From Trileptium ribeirensis (lineage: Eukaryota; Nematoda; Enoplea; Enoplida; Thoracostomopsidae), in assembly GCA_030248225.1 (NCBI GenBank), contig JASANE010003825.1, forward strand, positions 21,464-85,463: a stretch of DNA of 64,000 nt, written 5' to 3'. Both the position numbers and the translations under genes were made by a program. The notes below the pieces were generated by a model, which worked only from the letters and a program-made list of their open reading frames with translations, was not told the origin of the DNA and searched no databases. Of the stretch, positions 58,828 to 64,000 are shown piece by piece (the first letter of the stretch is position 1; each line of letters opens with the position of its first letter).

Positions 58828-61740
58828 ATTACAGATACGCATAAAATATACATAATATACCGTGTGTATATTTCACACAGTTGTATATAAGAAGGTATAG
58901 ATCTATTTTGAGTTTTTATTTTAATATTTTTATTCTGTTTTATATTAAATGCCTAATTCCAGTCTTTTCATTTTCACTACACCAGCTTTTCCGGATAAAT
59001 TAGGCTCGAGTCTTGATACACCATGGCAGCCTTCGGCTCTGGTGTAGTGAAAATGCACACCTCAAATACATTAAGCCATTACGTGAAAAGCAAGCTAGGC
59101 CAGTAATACTTCAGCAAACCCGTATGTAGCATTTATTGTGGGTTACTGTAACACCTTTCTAAAAATATACCGACTTAAGTTATCACTTGGTGTTCCCATC
59201 ACTATGACAGAATACCAATATAAAACCAGTGTTATGCTCAAAGTAATTTTATAAATTAATAATTCCTCATACAAACTTATAATCTGACAGTATCGACACA
59301 ATCGAATGCTACAAAGATAATATTATTGATGTGCGATCATTGTGAAGCTCTATACTATAATTATAAAACGATACGATATGGGACGGTGACATCACAGCTA
59401 AAATATACAGGAACCCTCTTCGGTCGCCGTAATTTCCAACTACTACAAAGACTGGTTTTTAATTAATGAAATTTGAAACAAAAGAGAAAAACCAAAGACT
59501 ATCGAGAAGCCGGCCATCTAACTATGTCATAACAAGGACGCAATTCCCGAAGACGCAAACTAAATGAAACCGCACAATAAATGAAACAATTTATTAGCAA
59601 AACGATACTATTTCGATCAGGGGCGTCACAATTTTCCCTTGGACATATCCAAAAGTAGTAAAGAGCAAACTATATCCATATATACGCTTTATATATATAT
59701 TATATATATATGCGTTTTGTTATATATATATTTCATAGTATATATATATAAAGGTTATCATGATTTTCTGTACTAATGCTGTTGGTTTGATACAAAAATA
59801 TCGTGCTTTTGTGAATTTAGTGCACTAAAGTCGAGCTGTAGTTCGGAAAAGATTTGAACAATAAACAAAACCAGCGTATAAAATACGATTTTTAGTAAGA
59901 TTTGCGAATACAATGTTTATTAATGAATCGACAATGGTTATAATGCCGACATTTTTCTTTACTATAGGTTTCAACAATGGCTTTGGCACGTTTTCAAATC
60001 TGCGTAGCTTAAACCGAAATTGTGGAGGCACGTTGTATCGGGCGGCTTATGCGACAAAAATCAGAAAGATCCAGGACCGTCGTTTCCAACGCCTCCTGGA
60101 TTTCAGCTGTACAAAACCATTTTGAACTGTAACATTTTCCGTCATTGTGAAATTAATGAAGCCTATATTCATGTCTGATTATCAAAAATTTGAGCAATAA
60201 TTATTTTTTGTGACTTTAAAATATAGACTACTGACGAACTAACACTAAATCTATTTGCCAAAACCTCAATGTGAAGATTTAGTGATGGGCACGGATATGG
60301 ATACTCGGGTAAAATTGTGGGGGAAATATTGGATAATCCGGATATGGAAAACCGAAGATTATCCATGTTGGCTTGAAAGTGACTCCCCGATTCGTGCTAA
60401 TGCATAATTAATATCCCAATTTTGTACTATATACATACAAATTAATAATGAGTAAAGACGCAAAGATGTTAAAAAACCAACGCATTACACTTCCGCAGCT
60501 ACAGCCGGTACTGCGTACAAATTAGCGTTACACGCCGAAACTTTTTTGTACCTTCTATAACATAACAATGCCGTTGCTTTAAATTATCCAAAAACGGATT
60601 TCATTTCATTTCTAACATGTCAACAGTTTATCCAAGCTCACCTCAGCTACAAACGTCAAACCAAGATCATGGTATAAATATTAGGGTTTATATACAATTA
60701 TTCAAGGCGATACTTATGTAATTCCCGCTACATCCAAAACCTTTTGATATTTGCAATAATCTACACATTTTTGGATACAACATTAGTTTAGTTTCACATC
60801 GTAAAATGAACAAATAGAAATATTATATGGCTTGCAGATACCATTTATTTTTTCTTAACTCATACATTGGAACAATGAATTGCAATCGGCAATAGCTACT
60901 GTGCTTGAGTCAAGAAAGATCAGCTTATCGTTTACACAACGAGCTAATAATGTTCAACCTTTTAGCAGTAGAAACATTATATAAATCGCTTACTTTGAGG
61001 TGCACGTTATTGACAAAGGTCGAATGTTTTTACTTAAGCTAAGCAACGTCCCTGCAACCAATCCAATAATTTAATATCTCTCGATTAAGCCATAACATTT
61101 GCAGAAAATTATGATCAAGTCAAGTCTCCCTATAAATGTGTTAAGGGGGAAGTATCGTAACGCAAAAATTTGATGTTTAATCAGTCCGGACTGAGCTTAG
61201 GCATAGTATTACACCGATGCTCAGCCGTCGGCTCTGAATAACACGACTTTATATCGCCAGCCTAAACGGAAACGCTTGACAAGATCCTTTATGGAGGTGT
61301 CTTGACATGATCAGTAAATTAAGATATAACGATTCACGAACACAGTGTCTAATTTGTAGAAATGATAATAACTGTTAAGCATGACGTTTCGGGGGCATTT
61401 ATTGGCTATGTGCGCATTCTTGAGCCATATGACCGAGTTTCAAGATCAGAATACAGCAGCAAATGTAAACATTGGTAGTTACCATAAGAACGTCTATAAA
61501 GTATTCGTGTATTGTATAACGATTAATTTTTCCACCTCCCCTCTGATTTCTGCCACTCAATATCAACTCTGATGGCTTATAAGCATAACTTCCCGGACGA
61601 GGTTTAATGACTGTTCATTGTCGAGCAGTGTAAAAATCGTTTAAGGAGCAGACCACGGGATTAAATGCAAAAACTCGTAGTTATTACAATAGTAAGCTTT
61701 ACAAAATTTGCTTTGTATTGTATAACCTGGGTGTAAAGTA
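58828..61740. other. Intergenic AT-rich stretch
   Basis: A (ta)n-rich region lies at 59688-59752. A caggggcgtcac motif at 59619 resembles one hAT-like end without a partner. ORFs of 60-70 aa (for example 59913-60125) have no recognised domain. TTTAAT at 61603-61608 reads ATTAAA on the minus strand, 133 bp after the stop of the minus-strand gene, and TTTATT (AATAAA on minus) lies at 61398-61403; either could be its poly(A) signal. Confidence 0.4.
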
Positions 61741-63146
61741 TCATGATTCCTTTTTCCACCTCCACTTCTGATTCCCGCCATGAACCGAGGCGCTAACACT
61801 CGACGCTGATGACTTGTCAGGCTTTGTCGATGAACTCGATGGTCTCCCAGCTCTCGGCGGTGCGTTTGAATAACTAGCCATCTGTGGCTCTATGTCGTTG
61901 TCCATCGTCGTTTTGTTAGAAGAAGCACTAACAATACTACAAACAGCATATTTGTTTTTGGTTTTCCGTCGACGTGCTCTGCTGTTGCCGCCTTTATGGC
62001 TACCACCGCCACTCTTTCGACCATCCCGCATAAAGGATTTAATTTTACGACTTGATACGCGATTAACAGTACAGCTGCTCTCGGTGTCATCGTCATCTGC
62101 GTATGAACTGATGTAGTTAAATTCGTCACTATCATCATCGCCTGACGCTACAATGTCTTCTGAAATGCTACTCTTGGTAGTACTCCTACACTTATTCGGC
62201 ATAGATCGGTCTTCTATACTGTCGTTGTAACACACCGGTAGTGTAGAAGTTCCACGTGAGACGGCAGAGTTTGTACTTATCTTTTTTGTACTCACCTCGT
62301 TAACATCTCCGTTCATTATTGTTGCATTATTATTACCAGGATTATCTCCAACGAAATCTTGACTCCTGATGTAACTATAATAATTGTTATTTTCAACCTT
62401 ATTTGTGTCCGGAATTAAATATCTTCGAATTTTGTCAAAAAATAAGTACGCCGAATTATCAGCACCCGAACCCATTGCACAATTCACTCCTGATGGAGGC
62501 AATCCATCGCGGTTGTCAGTGTTCGATGTACGAAGTAGCGGTGCACTTGACTTCCTGCTATGACGGCACAATACAGGAACGCGATTATAGTCTGTCTCAG
62601 CAGTATCTTCATTCCAATATATTTCTTGTAATCTATTGTATTTCTTGCGTGCTTTATTACTCTTCTGATCAGTCTTGGTTGTCTTCTTAGCGTCATGGGT
62701 TGACTCATCTGCTGTGGCTGCTGCAATTATAGTAGATGCATCGGAATCTGAGTATAATGTTTGAGGCACTGAAACGACATCAGCATGTACCGTTCCTGAA
62801 GAAACGAATACTGGACGACGTGTTTCGTCCGGATAATATTGCCGCTCCTGTTGAACTTCCACATTCGTATCGTACTGATGTTGTTGCTGCTCGTTGTTGT
62901 CACTGTCCAACGTGTCGGTCAGCGAGAACAGCGGAGGAAATTCGTCGTTACTCTCTGAAACACTTGGCAGTGTAGGGACCGCAGCTGACGACAGACCATA
63001 TCCACGGGATGCAGATCTTGCGTACGACGGCAGCGGTGACGTAGTTTGTTCTTGTAGTTGATTGCCTGATTTTGTACTACCGCTATTCCCAATAGTCGAT
63101 CCGCTCGCAGCTAGACCTGCTGCAATTTCAGCCCAAATTGCACTTT
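61741..63146 (-). CDS. Last exon of an unrecognised Asn/Ser/Asp-rich protein
   Basis: On the minus strand an acceptor tgtatttgcag at 63147-63150 opens a frame that continues 467 residues to TGA at 61741-61743, far longer than expected by chance. The exon begins SAIWAEIAAGLAASGS. It has no membrane segment or known domain. It contains a Gln-rich patch (EQQQHQ), a Lys-rich patch (DQKSNKARKKYNR), acidic runs (DDDSDEF, YADDDDTESS) and a basic cluster (RARRRKTKNKY) that could be a nuclear localisation signal. It ends GNQKWRWKKES. The composition suggests an intrinsically disordered C-terminal tail, and earlier exons must lie beyond the right end of the window. Function unknown. Confidence 0.75.
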
Positions 63147-63597
63147 CTGCAAATACAAACTGACATTGAGTACATAAATAGTTTTACATTTCGTGCCAGT
63201 TGCTTAAAAACACATACATAGATAGCACTACGTATATACAGAAATAAATGCGAGTTATTCCCAATTATTGTAATTAAACAGGTCTTAATTTTTCGCGAAA
63301 GATTTACTTTTATTTGTGTCCGTAATTCTATAAAAAATACAACACCGAATAACTGAATTTTGATTGTAGTAAGAGAAAGCAGCAAAGCGAAGAATTCAAA
63401 TTTCAGAAATCAAACAAATTTGACAATGCCTGTTATTGGGGTTTTTAGGGTGACATTCATAAGTCAACTTTGGCTGAGCGAATCGCTTCGCGCGGTAGCT
63501 AATTTGAAAGCGCTGAAATTTCTATTTGTGGCCTTTCGTTAGGCATCAAGTCCGTTTCCAACATTCTCCCCAAAAAACGCCAAAGAGGTTGGGGTTA
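63147..63597. other. Presumed intron of the minus-strand gene
   Basis: AT-rich, no second exon recognised before the repeat array. Confidence 0.4.
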
Positions 63598-64000
63598 GGT
63601 CGGCAAGAGGCCCGAAAAATAACACTATTCCCTAACCGCTGTATCTGAGTAAAATTCGGCTCATTTTGTGGGTCGGCAAGAGGCCCGAAAAATAACACTA
63701 TTCCCTAACCGCTGTATCTGAGTAAAATTCGGCTCATTTTGTGGGTCGGCAAGAGGCCCGAAAAATAACACTATTCCCTAACCGCTGTATCTGAGTAGAA
63801 TTCGGCTCATTTTGTGGGTCGGCAAGAAGCCCGAAAAATAACACTATTCCCTAACCGCTGTATCTGAGTAAAATTCGGCTCATTTTGTGGGTCGGCAAGA
63901 GGCCCGAAAAATAACTATTCCCTAACCGCTGTATCTGAGTAAAATTCGGCTCATTTTGTGGGTCGGCAAGAGGCCCGAAAAATAACACTCCTCAGCAATA
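63598..64000. repeat. 73-bp tandem array, at least five copies, runs off the window
   Basis: cggcaagaggcccgaaaaat recurs at 63601, 63674, 63747, 63820, 63893 and 63964. The unit is 73 bp, with one 2-bp deletion in the fifth copy. Copies are almost identical. Confidence 0.96.

Noticed and set aside
61892..62975. Plus-strand and other-frame ORFs (74-95 aa) over the minus-strand exon
   Set aside because: Shadows of the 467-codon minus-strand frame.

Overview
The window looks like AT-rich nuclear DNA of an invertebrate-type metazoan. The evidence is a protein gene split into at least eleven exons by GT-AG introns, tRNA-like SINE heads, hAT, Harbinger-like and mariner-like elements, a non-LTR retrotransposon relic and a long satellite array. 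Nothing looks bacterial: there are no operons, no ribosome-binding sites and no CRISPR array. I could not place the organism more closely from sequence alone.

Two protein genes are supported. The first, on the + strand at about 12.9-29.7 kb, encodes a USP2/USP21-type ubiquitin-specific protease. Eleven exons join with consistent phases. Together they give a Ser/Tyr-rich N-terminal region, which itself contains a tandem duplication of about 71 residues, followed by a complete catalytic domain with Cys box, two CxxC zinc-ribbon knuckles and His box. Its introns hold a mariner-like MITE, a Harbinger-like MITE, a tRNA-like SINE head and a decayed duplicate of one exon. The second gene, on the - strand at 63146-61741, is represented only by its last exon. 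It encodes a hydrophilic Asn/Ser/Asp-rich tail of unknown family, and its other exons lie beyond the window.

Most of the rest is repeat DNA. 0.4-4.95 kb: diverged copies of a roughly 1 kb repeat, with a Harbinger-like MITE inserted. 5-6 kb: a jockey-like retrotransposon relic (-) cut by a 393-bp TIR element with a 5-bp target duplication. 7-15 kb: relics of that TIR family and an inverted pair of another repeat flanking the first recognised protease exon. 32.19-38.08 kb: about 38 copies of a 154-bp satellite with traces of a 308-bp dimer. 40.25-43.18 kb: a complete-ended hAT element with an exact 8-bp target duplication and a broken, internally deleted transposase. 43.9-64 kb: many tandem doublets of 150-220 bp, 120-bp, 22-bp, 138-bp and 73-bp arrays, a 750-bp foldback, SINE copies and a short hAT MITE.

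I found no convincing new multi-gene system. The strongest unusual items are the 5-bp-target-duplication TIR element whose removal restores the reading frame of its host relic, the dimeric 154-bp satellite, the repeated occurrence of tandem doublets, and the duplicated exon and duplicated N-terminal module in the protease gene.
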